Assembly (NCBI GenBank): GCA_036785705.1
Contig: JAWUZG010001160.1
Span: 62,001-126,000, forward strand
DNA length: 64,000 bases
Direction of reading: 5' to 3'
Origin: Acanthornis magna
Taxonomy: Eukaryota > Chordata > Aves > Passeriformes > Acanthizidae
Part shown: positions 27,695 to 34,620 of the stretch, one piece after another
Layout of the letters: each line of letters opens with the position of its first letter
How positions within the stretch are numbered: the stretch's first letter is position 1
Notes under the pieces: model-generated
Told to the model about the DNA's origin: nothing
Seen by the model: the letters and a program-made list of their open reading frames with translations, nothing else
Databases searched by the model: none
Program-made: the position numbers and the translations under genes

Positions 27695-30600
27695 GCACTC
27701 ACACACCTACCATGGGCACCTGCCACAGCTCTCCGGCCATGAGAGACAGACGTGTGCTCTCAGGCACTCACAGCCATTCCAAGCTGACATCCCAGGGCCC
27801 TCTGATCTCATCAGGCACCGCTGCTATGTCACAGGCACTCCCTGCGCTTCCACGGGGCCGTCCCAGGGCTCTCGAGGCTCCTCAAGAACACTGAGGGCAC
27901 ACACAACCCCAGCGGCTCCATAGGGACATGCCACGACTCTCCCATTTGACAAACCTCTCTGCACGCACATCACGGCCTTCAACAGGCTCTCAGGGCTGAC
28001 AGCCCACGAGTCTCACGCTGCTAAGGTGCCGCCAGCTCACAGGCACTCACAGGGCCTCCATGGGGACATCCCTGCACCCTCCATCCTCCTCAAGAGCTGG
28101 CAAGTCCCTGACACTCACACTTGCCCCCAGGGCACACTCCAGCCATCTCCAGGCTGCCAAAGAGCCAGCAGGTCACATCTTGGCACAGGAACTCCCTGGG
28201 GACACGCCAGAGCTATCCAGCTTTCAAAAGAACACTGAGCTCACAGGCTGTCCCAGGACAGCCATAGGCACACGCCAGGAGTCCACACGCTGCCCAGAAG
28301 CCCTGGTGTCACAGGCACTCAATCCCAGCACCTCGGTGCTGACATCCCAGGTGGCTCCACCCTGCTAAAGAGATGTGATGGCACAGGCACTTTTACATCA
28401 CTCCAAGAATCATAGGAAAGCTATCGGGAAAGAAAGATTTCATGGAAAAGCCACAGCACGACAAGCTTCCTTGCCAAGCTTCACTCTACTACTTACACCA
28501 TGCTTAAAGCACAGCGAGGAAAAGCAACAAACAAAAATCCAGAGTCAATCAATCCAAAATGAAATCAAACCCAAATTATCTATGTCTGTCTGTCCGTGTG
28601 TGTGAGGCTGTGTCTCTAAAGAAGAGAAAGGGTCAGGATAAGAAGAACATGGCTCAAAGGCTCAAGAGCACTTCCCTTAGGAGCACTTCAACTTGAGCAA
28701 CATTTCACTTGATAACTCAAATTCAAATCAACAATTTAGGGCAGGAACAGCAGTTCAAAGCATTTCAACTGAACTGGACTTCAACTACACAACACTTCAC
28801 TTAGAACTGAGCTGAAACCCAAGACCTCAGCAAAGGATCCACACAGGCCTTACCATAGCACTGCAGGAACTTTGAGACTTAACTTAGGGACAAACCTAAA
28901 GCACTTCTGAATCCACCAGAGCAGCCCCTCTCCCACATTGCAGAGAGCGCATGCACACCTGCACTCCCACAAGCACACAAAGAGGCTCTAGGAGGCAAAA
29001 TTCCCCTCCAAGCTACTGAAATACTCCTTTCACGTGCCTTGCCATCTTCTCTGCGGCCAAAGCCTGAGGCCTCGGGGAGCGGCAGGATCGGGGGCCCAGG
29101 AGCCATGCTCCTTCGCGGATGCCCCGAGTGCAGCAAACGGGACAGCTGCTGGCTGGCAGAGGCCCCACGCACAGGGACTTTGCTGCTCACCGCTGCTGCG
29201 GCCCAGCACAGCTGCCAGGGCCTCCTTTGGCACCCCTGCTTACAGGGCCCCAAAGCATGGCCTTTAGTCACAACAAGCCTTCAGCCTGGCCCCACTTCTC
29301 ATCGGCAGCTTTCCCTGAACGCGGGACAACACCAATGTGATGCCATCCAGGCAAAAACAAATTTCAAAGTCTGTTCAACAAGCAAAAAAAGCAGGAGCAC
29401 CTTAGAACACAGCACTTCCTGGCAGCACACAGCGTTTCTCAGAAGCTCCACAGCATCTCAGCCCCGCTGCATTCGTCAAGGCCAAGGCCTCAGCAGCATT
29501 TCTCATATCATGCTGCAGCCTGAAAAAAGGGCAGCGGGGGATGCACCAGCACAAGCAGGGACATCACACCTGCCCACAGGCTCCCCATGCTCACATCCCA
29601 TGGCATCCCGGGGCTCTCTCAGCTTCCAAAGACCTCTGAGGTCACGGGCTCTCACAGTGCCTCCATGGGGACATCCCACGTGTCTCTAAGTGCTAAGGAG
29701 CTCTTTTGCAACTGCCACTCCCTGGCCTTCCAGCGGGACATGCCAGGGCTCTCTCTATCTTCCTAAAGAACACAAACAACAAGGGCAATGCCAGGGCCTG
29801 CAGGGTAACATCCCGGCAATCTGCACGCTGCTAAGGAGCCACGCTGTCACAGCAACTCACAGGGCATGGCCTGTGACATTCCCTCCATCTCCCTGCTGCT
29901 GCTGGACAGCTGTGATGTCACAGGCACTCACCTCTGGCCCCTGCAGCCATTCCAGGCCTTTCCATGCTGCCAAAGCGCTCTGATGTCACAGACACGCACT
30001 GTGGCTTCATGGCCACATGCCAAGGCTCTCCAGGCTGCAAAAGAGCCCTTTAGCCACAGGCACTTACACAGGTGCCATGGGCACATCTTAGTGCTCCCTC
30101 TGCTCATAGGAACCCCGAGGTCACCAGATATCCTGGCAGCTCCGTGGCCACATCCCCAGGCTCTCCAGGCTGCTCAAGAGCTCTGATCTCACCTGCACTC
30201 ACACAAGCTCCTCGGGGACATCTGTCGCTGCTGTGCTGGCAGATTCACACAAAGGCTCCCAGAGCAGCCTGGCCACTGAGTCACGAGGGCCAGAGAGCAG
30301 CCCTTGGCTTTCTCAACCCCTTCTCAGACACAGGAGCCTTGGTGGCGGCGGCATCCAATCCCAGCCTCACACTTAAAGCCAGTGCTTTAAGTAACTCTGT
30401 CCCGCAGCACTTACAAATGGCCCATCTGATCTATTCCTAGAAAAGCAGCTCTTCCCTAACACACATGATTCGACACAAACAACTCAATCCCAATTACTGA
30501 CCACTCCATAGAAAACCTAAACCTACTCCTGGGAGGCTACACAGAGTACAATGGAGTGCACTCTATGAAAACAAGAGGACAGCAGTCCTATATTACAGCA

Positions 30601-31157
30601 AACAAAAAAACCCAATTCCCAAGTAGAGCTCCATGTAACTCACCACACCAACACTCCTGGGCAGCTCTCTCTCCCTTCACCACCAAGAGTGCCCTTGCTT
30701 GCTGTCCACTTCCCCAGCAGGAGCCCTCACACACTCCAAGGAGGAACATGCTACAAAAACCTCCCCTAGGAAAGGGGACTGACTGCACATTGACACTCTC
30801 AAGGGACTGACTGTCAGGCAGACGCCTGCAACTCCCGGCAGCAGCTCAGCTGCCAAATCTTTGCCTCACTAGCAGCACCTTCATGCAGGCTTCCTTGCCA
30901 GAAGGACTTCCAGCAGAATTCAAGGCCAAAACAACACACGCTGGCCCTCTGAAAGACACCTGGAGACATTTGCAAATAGCACATGCTCCAAGTGCCTGCA
31001 CCACGTTCCAAGGCAAAGCAGCCGGCCCAAAGCATCCTGCTACAACCTCCCAGGCGGCTCCCGACTGCTACAGAGCACTCAGCTCCAAAGCACTCCCAGG
31101 CCTTCCAGCCTCACAGCCCACAGGCCTACAGCCTTCTGCAGAGCCCTGAGCTCACCT
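27695..31157 (+). repeat. Array unit 9 (holds the allele-set switch)
   Basis: The left half pairs with unit 7 (GTGTGTGAGG near 28597; T at 28735). The right half changes to the later allele set: G at 29912 (GCTGTGATG), A at 30138 (CTGGCAGC), C at 30318, GGCGGCGGCATCC near 30345, C at 30516 (GAAAACC), AACAAGAGGACAG near 30570 and AACATGCTACAAAA near 30745. Private changes include CTCGGGGAGC near 29072, CCAAAGCATGG near 29252 and GGTGGCGGCGG near 30341. Confidence 0.95.
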
Positions 31158-31158
31158 G
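31150..31158 (-). other. Candidate splice donor on the minus strand
   Basis: Read on the minus strand this is CAG followed by GTGAGC, close to the vertebrate 5' splice-site consensus. It recurs at each unit junction except the unit 1/2 junction, where the plus strand reads CTCGCCTG and the GT becomes GC. Other GTGAGT motifs occur on this strand because the monomers contain ACTCAC on the plus strand. No transcript evidence is available. Confidence 0.3.
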
Positions 31159-31788
31159 CACTCACACACCTACCATGGGCACCTGCCACAGCTCTCCGGC
31201 CATGAGAGACAGACGTGTGCTCTCAGGCACTCACAGCCATTCCAAGCTGACATCCCAGGGCCCTCTGATCTCATCAGGCACCGCTGCTATGTCACAGGCA
31301 CTCCCTGCGCTTCCACGGGGCCGTCCCAGGGCTCTCGAGGCTCCTCAAGAACACTGAGGGCAAACACAACCCCAGCGGCTCCATAGGGACATGCCACGAC
31401 TCTCCCATTTGACAAACCTCTCTGCACGCACATCACGGCCTTCAACAGCCTCTCAGGGCTGACAGCCCACGAGTCTCACGCTGCTAAGGTGCCGCCAGCT
31501 CACAGGCACTCACAGGGCCTCCATGGGGACATCCCTGCACCCTCCATCCTCCTCAAGAGCTGGCAAGTCCCTGACACTCACACTTGCCCCCAGGGCACAC
31601 TCCAGCCATCTCCAGGCTGCCAAAGAGCCAGCAAGTCACATCTTGGCACAGGAACTCCCTGGGGACACGCCAGAGCTATCCAGCTTTCAAAAGAACACTG
31701 AGCTCACAGGCTGTCCCAGGACAGCCATAGGCACACGCCAGGAGTCCACACGCTGCCCAGAAGCCCTGGTGTCACAGGCACTCAATCC

Positions 31789-31804
31789 CAGCACCTCGGT
31801 GCTG
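31789..31804. repeat. Perfect inverted repeat, 7-bp arms, 2-base centre
   Basis: CAGCACC, then TC, then GGTGCTG. The arms are perfect, and the element is present in every unit at this phase (for example 631-646 in unit 1). As DNA it could extrude only a tiny cruciform; as RNA the two-base loop is too tight, so a shorter stem with a larger loop is likelier. It lies inside a block A monomer that is otherwise degenerate. Confidence 0.6.
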
Positions 31805-32042
31805 ACATCCCAGGTGGCTCCACCCTGCTAAAGAGATGTGATGGCACAGGCACTTTTACATCACTCCAAGAATCATAGGAAAGCTATCGGGAAAGAAAGA
31901 TTTCATGGAAAAGCCACAGCACGACAAGCTTCCTTGCCAAGCTTCACTCTACTACTTACACCATGCTTAAAGCACAGCGAGGAAAAGCAACAAACAAAAA
32001 TCCAGAGTCAATCAATCCAAAATGAAATCAAACCCAAATTAT

Positions 32043-32060
32043 CTCTGTCTGTCTGTCCGT
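32043..32060 (+). repeat. Short CTGT microsatellite
   Basis: A run of three to four CTGT units ends in CCGT. Flanking positions vary between units: ATCTCTG or ATCTATG before it, and GTTTCTGAGG, GTGTGTGAGG or GTGCGTGAGG after it. This makes it the most variable short interval of the unit and a useful marker for sorting units. Its length is constant from unit 1 to unit 19. Confidence 0.8.
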
Positions 32061-32078
32061 GTTTCTGAGGCTGTGTCT

Positions 32079-32105
32079 CTAAAGAAGAGAAAGGGTCAGG
32101 ATAAG
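32079..32105 (-). other. Candidate splice acceptor on the minus strand
   Basis: On the minus strand the sequence reads CTTATCCTGACC, then CTTTCTCTTCTTTAG. A pyrimidine tract ends in TTTAG, with possible branch points CTTAT and CTGAC about 17-23 bases upstream. With the donor at 31155 it would bound a 923-nt exon repeated in every unit, with introns of about 2.54 kb. This is pattern matching only. Such sites also occur by chance, and no promoter or transcript is shown. Confidence 0.3.
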
Positions 32106-32489
32106 AAGAACATGGCTCAAAGGCTCAAGAGCACTTCCCTTAGGAGCACTTCAACTTGAGCAACATTTCACTTGATAACTCAAATTCAAATCAACAACTT
32201 AGGGCAGGAACAGCAGTTCAAAGCATTTCAACTGAACTGGACTTCAACTACACAACACTTCACTTAGAACTGAGCTGAAACCCAAGACCTCAGCAAAGGA
32301 TCCACACAGGCCTTACCATAGCACTGCAGGAACTTTGAGACTTAACTTAGGGACAAACCTAAAGCACTTCTGAATCCACCAGAGCAGCCCCTCTCCCACA
32401 TTGCAGAGAGCGCATGCACACCTGCACTCCCACAAGCACACAAAGAGGCTCTACGAGGCAAAATTCCCCTCCAAGCTACTGAAATACTC

Positions 32490-32670
32490 CTTTCACGTGC
32501 CTTGCCATCTTCTCTGCGGCCAAAGCCTGAGGCCTCCGGGAGCGGCAGGATCGGGGGCCCAGGAGCCATGCTCCTTCGCGGATGCCCCGAGTGCAGCAAA
32601 CGGGACAGCTGCTGGCTGGCAGAGGCCCCACGCACAGGGACTTTGCTGCTCACCGCTGCTGCGGCCCAGC
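32490..32670. promoter_or_regulatory. CpG-dense patch with E-box, possible control region
   Basis: I count 12 CpG between 32494 and about 32664, against roughly four in the preceding 540 bases. The patch opens with CACGTG at 32494-32499 and includes GGGAGCGGCAGG and TTCGCGGATGCCCCGAG. It is present in every unit, with CpG losses in some (8304 and 8313 in unit 3; 53440 in unit 16; GCCGG to GCTGG from unit 5). In other macrosatellites such patches act as promoters or methylation-controlled sites. Here that is inference; no TATA or initiator stands out. Confidence 0.45.
32494..32499. promoter_or_regulatory. CACGTG E-box 1
   Basis: This is a palindromic E-box, the canonical site of MYC/MAX, USF and related bHLH factors, at the edge of the CpG patch. 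It is conserved in all copies (for example 1334-1339 in unit 1). A six-base motif is expected now and then by chance, so only its repetition in some 19 units gives weight. Confidence 0.35.
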
Positions 32671-33069
32671 ACAGCTGCCAGGGCCTCCTTTGGCACCCCT
32701 GCTTACAGGGCCCCAAGGCATGGCCTTTAGTCACAACAAGCCTTCAGCCTGGCCCCACTTCTCATCGGCAGCTTTCCCTGAACGCGGGACAACACCAATG
32801 TGATGCCATCCAGGCAAAAACAAATTTCAAAGTCTGTTCAACAAGCAAAAAAAGCAGGAGCACCTTAGAACACAGCACTTCCTGGCAGCACACAGCGTTT
32901 CTCAGAAGCTCCACAGCATCTCAGCCCCGCTGCATTCGTCAAGGCCAAGGCCTCAGCAGCATTTCTCATATCATGCTGCAGCCTGAAAAAAGGGCAGCGG
33001 GGGATGCACCAGCACAAGCAGGGACATCACACCTGCCCACAGGCTCCCCATGCTCACATCCCATGGCAT
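32671..33069. repeat. Spacer 1, right part: no separate gene seen
   Basis: Unique sequence within the unit, containing AAGCAAAAAAAGC (seven A) near 32846 and AGGCCAAGGCCT, a 5-bp-arm inverted repeat, near 32942-32953. CACAGCATCTCAGCC or CACAGCACCTCAGCC near 32911 and ACAGCGTTTC near 32892 vary between units. ACAGCGTTTC becomes ACAGAG in units 13 and 15, ACAGTG in unit 4 and ACAGCA in unit 2. Confidence 0.6.
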
Positions 33070-33139
33070 CCCGGGGCTCTCTCAGCTTCCAAAGACCTCT
33101 GAGGTCACGGGCTCTCACAGTGCCTCCATGGGGACATCC

Positions 33140-33145
33140 CACGTG
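33140..33145. promoter_or_regulatory. CACGTG E-box 2
   Basis: This second palindromic E-box lies in the first clear monomer of block B (ATCCCACGTGTCTC). It is kept in every unit, for example at 1980-1985 in unit 1. In the other monomers the same place reads CCCAGGGC or similar, so this E-box is a private feature of one monomer. Confidence 0.3.
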
Positions 33146-33375
33146 TCTCTAAGTGCTAAGGAGCTCTTTTGCAACTGCCACTCCCTGGCCTTCCAGGGGG
33201 ACATGCCAGGGCTCTCTCTATCTTCCTAAAGAACACAAACAACAAGGGCAATGCCAGGGCCTGCAGGGTAACATCCCGGCAATCTGCACGCTGCTAAGGA
33301 GCCACGCTGTCACAGCAACTCACAGGGCATGGCCTGTGACATTCCCTCCATCTCCCTGCTGCTGCTGGACAGCTG

Positions 33376-33451
33376 TGATGTCACAGGCACTCACCTCTGG
33401 CCCCTGCAGCCATTCCAGGCCTTTCCATGCTGCCAAAGCGCTCTGATGTCA
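33376..33451. promoter_or_regulatory. Paired CRE-like TGATGTCA motifs, 68 bp apart
   Basis: TGATGTCA at 33376-33383 and 33444-33451 differ from the cAMP-response element TGACGTCA by one base, the CpG position. The two are one monomer apart. Related monomers read CTGAGGTCA or CTATGTCA. They may be deaminated CREs or simply part of the monomer sequence; I favour the latter. Confidence 0.2.
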
Positions 33452-33739
33452 CAGACACGCACTGTGGCTTCATGGCCACATGCCAAGGCTCTCCAGGCTG
33501 CAAAAGAGCCCTTTAGCCACAGGCACTTACACAGGTGCCATGGGCACATCTTAGTGCTCCCTCTGCTCATAGGAACCCCGAGGTCACCAGATATCCTGGC
33601 AGCTCCGTGGCCACATCCCCAGGCTCTCCAGGCTGCTCAAGAGCTCTGATCTCACCTGCACTCACACAAGCTCCTCGGGGACATCTGTCGCTGCTGTGCT
33701 GGCAGATTCACACAAAGGCTCCCAGAGCAGCCTGGCCAC

Positions 33740-33746
33740 TGAGTCA
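33740..33746. promoter_or_regulatory. AP-1-type TGAGTCA
   Basis: This is a perfect match to the AP-1 (FOS/JUN) core, followed by CGAGG in all units but unit 1, where CATGAGG at about 2585 has lost the CpG. It occurs once per unit at this phase. It is a seven-base motif, so chance occurrence is plausible. Confidence 0.25.
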
Positions 33747-33803
33747 CGAGGGCCAGAGAGCAGCCCTTGGCTTTCTCAACCCCTTCTCAGACACAGGAGC
33801 CTT

Positions 33804-33815
33804 GGCGGCGGCGGC
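33804..33815 (+). repeat. Short GGC run
   Basis: Four GGC triplets occur in units 10-15 and 17. Units 1-8, 16 and 18 read GGCGGCGGCTGC, and unit 9 reads GGTGGCGGCGGC. The run length is constant and only its bases change. It is one of the markers separating early and late allele sets. Confidence 0.85.
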
Positions 33816-33833
33816 ATCCAATCCCAGCCTCAC

Positions 33834-33855
33834 ACTTAAAGCCAGTGCTTTAAGT
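33834..33855. repeat. Perfect hairpin, 8-bp arms, 6-base loop
   Basis: ACTTAAAG, then CCAGTG, then CTTTAAGT. All eight pairs match and the element is unchanged in every complete unit I checked (2674-2695 in unit 1). It is AT-rich in a GC-rich setting, so as DNA it is an easy melting point and as RNA a modest stem. It is not followed by a T run, so it does not look like a terminator. Confidence 0.65.
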
Positions 33856-34225
33856 AACTCTGTCCCGCAGCACTTACAAATGGCCCATCTGATCTATTCC
33901 TAGAAAAGCAGGTCTTCCCTAACACAAATGATTCGACACAAACAACTCAATCCCAATTACTGACCACTCCATAGAAAACCTAAACCTACTCCTGGGAGGC
34001 TACACAGAGTACAATGGAGTGCACTCTATGAAAACAAGAGGACAGCAGTCCTATATTACAGCAAACAAAAAAACCCAATTCCCAAGTAGAGCTCCATGTA
34101 ACTCACCACACCAACACTCCTGGGCAGCTCTCTCTCCCTTCACCACCAAGAGTGCCCTTGCTTGCTGTCCACTTCCCCAGCAGGAGCCCTCACACACTCC
34201 AAGGAGGAACATGCTACAAAAACCT

Positions 34226-34240
34226 CCCCTAGGAAAGGGG
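34226..34240. repeat. Small inverted repeat, 5-bp arms
   Basis: CCCCT, then AGGAA, then AGGGG, conserved in all units (3066-3080 in unit 1). It sits beside the variable AACACGCTAGAAAA or AACATGCTACAAAA tract that distinguishes unit groups. Arms this short are weak evidence on their own. Confidence 0.4.
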
Positions 34241-34299
34241 ACTGACTGCACATTGACACTCTCAAGGGACTGACTGTCAGGCAGACGCCTGCAACTCCC

Positions 34300-34317
34300 G
34301 GCAGCAGCTCAGCTGCC
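34300..34317. repeat. Small inverted repeat, 6-bp arms
   Basis: GGCAGC, then AGCTCA, then GCTGCC. The arms are perfect in most units; unit 3 reads CAGCAGC on the left (near 10059), losing the outer pair. It lies just downstream of the CAGACGCCTG site that mutates to CAGATGCCTG in units 13 and 15. Confidence 0.45.
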
Positions 34318-34620
34318 AAATCTTTGCCTCACTAGCAGCACCTTCATGCAGGCTTCCTTGCCAGAAGGACTTCCAGCAGAATTCAAGGCCAAAACAACAC
34401 ACGCTGGCCCTCTGAAAGACACCTGGAGACATTTGCAAATAGCACATGCTCCAAGTGCCTGCACCACGTTCCAAGGCAAAGCAGCCGGCCCAAAGCATCC
34501 TGCTACAACCTCCCAGGCGGCTCCCGACTGCTACAGAGCACTCAGCTCCAAAGCACTCCCAGGCCTTCCAGCCTCACAGCCCACAGGCCTACAGCCTTCT
34601 GCAGAGCCCTGAGCTCACCT

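Larger units (their letters stand above)
17306..31157 (+). repeat. Weaker dimer alternation across units 6-9
   Basis: Linked sites in the left half alternate 6/8 against 7/9: CCTGGGC or CCAGGGC, GTCCGCACG or GTCCACACG, TGATCTCTG with GTTTCTGAGG or TTATCTATG with GTGTGTGAGG, and CTACGAGGC or CTAGGAGGC. T at 21809 and 28735 lie 6,926 bases apart. Other sites (for example CAACAGCCTC only in unit 7, and the switch inside unit 9) break the pattern, so this dimer is partly overwritten. Confidence 0.75.
31010..31857 (+). repeat. Block A: about 12 degenerate ~69-bp monomers (crosses the unit 9/10 boundary)
   Basis: The anchor in GGGGACATCCC, or its degenerate forms, falls at 31113, 31181, 31250, 31321, 31389, 31462, 31529, 31597, 31665, 31733 and 31805, spacings of 67-73. 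A further degenerate copy is near 31042. Each monomer reads roughly TCACAGGCACTCAC, a short variable stretch, CCATGGGGACATCCC, AGGGCTCTCCAGGCTGC and then AAAGAG. Monomers within a unit are much more divergent than units are from each other, so the monomer expansion is older. The edges given are approximate. The block recurs in every unit. Confidence 0.85.
31858..32489. repeat. Spacer 1, AT-richer part: no gene seen
   Basis: This stretch lacks the ~68-bp monomers and has more A and T and few CpG. It contains a short CTGT run, a purine-rich tract (AAGAAGAGAAAGGG, 32083-32095) and two related segments 93 bp apart starting at 32148 and 32241 (both ACTTCAACT, followed within about 20 bp by similar TTCACTT tracts). 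I see no start-to-stop frame of note, no tRNA fold and no recognisable transposon end. Confidence 0.7.
32342..32734 (-). other. Recurrent 130-codon minus-strand open frame, probably non-coding
   Basis: The frame recurs in nearly all units but opens with GTG, not ATG, and overlaps a longer plus-strand frame antisense. The predicted product is rich in A, G, R, S and C, as expected from reading a GC-rich CpG patch in any frame. Changes between units mostly alter residues (for example R to Q, L to R, R to P), with no sign of protein-level conservation. I recognise no domain, signal peptide or membrane segment. Confidence 0.15.
32568..33152 (+). other. Recurrent 194-codon plus-strand open frame, probably non-coding
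   Basis: The longest ATG-started frame in the unit begins here and runs from the CpG patch into block B. It extends upstream to 32502 only with a TTG start. The ATG is absent in units 1-3 (GTG) and in unit 13 (ATA at 42958), and unit 2 has a one-base deletion just upstream. Unit differences mostly change residues (P to S, L to I, L to F, A to E, T to R). No domain is recognised, and cysteines, prolines and serines are scattered without pattern. I treat it as incidental. Confidence 0.15.
33070..33700 (+). repeat. Block B: about 9-10 degenerate ~68-bp monomers
   Basis: ACAT-type anchors fall at 33134, 33201, 33271, 33339, 33410, 33478, 33546, 33613 and 33681, spacings 67, 70, 68, 71, 68, 68, 67 and 68. 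The monomer is recognisably the same as in block A (TCACAGGCACTCAC, GGGACATCCC, CTCTCCAGGCTGC). Spacings are not multiples of three, so no open frame can read the monomers as a protein repeat. Block edges are approximate. Confidence 0.88.
33701..34470. repeat. Spacer 2: no gene seen
   Basis: About 770 bp without monomers. It holds an AP-1-type TGAGTCA, a GGC run, two hairpins, an A7 run (CAAACAAAAAAACCC near 34064) and a direct repeat GGGACTGACTG (near 34237 and 34266). Small open frames occur on both strands, but they overlap one another antisense and change residues between units. I see no transposon end or RNA gene. Confidence 0.65.
31158..34620 (+). repeat. Array unit 10 (reference unit for the anatomy given here)
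   Basis: This is a typical 3,463-bp unit of the later allele set, used here to place internal features. It is the first unit with GGGCAAACACAAC near 31359 (GGGCACACACAAC before). Private changes include AGCAAGTCAC near 31630. GACTTAAC near 32339 is shared with units 7 and 9. It has CCAGGGGGACATG near 33195, an allele shared with units 2, 5, 12 and 14. Confidence 0.95.

Noticed and set aside
32386..32398. CTCF-like site (CCACCAGAGCAGC)
   Set aside because: It begins like the CTCF core but lacks the GGC end of the motif. Without a matrix score or binding data it is too weak to list.
33376..33451. Functional cAMP-response elements
   Set aside because: TGATGTCA lacks the central CpG of the CRE and is simply part of the monomer sequence in two adjacent monomers. 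It is listed only as a weak motif.
31010..33700. Repeat protein encoded by the ~68-bp monomers
   Set aside because: Spacings of 67, 68, 70, 71 and 73 bases are not multiples of three, so no frame reads successive monomers alike.
31158..34620. Unit as a transposon or endogenous retrovirus amplified in tandem
   Set aside because: No reverse transcriptase, transposase, terminal repeat, target-site duplication or poly-A tail is visible in any unit. A decayed fragment in the spacers cannot be excluded.
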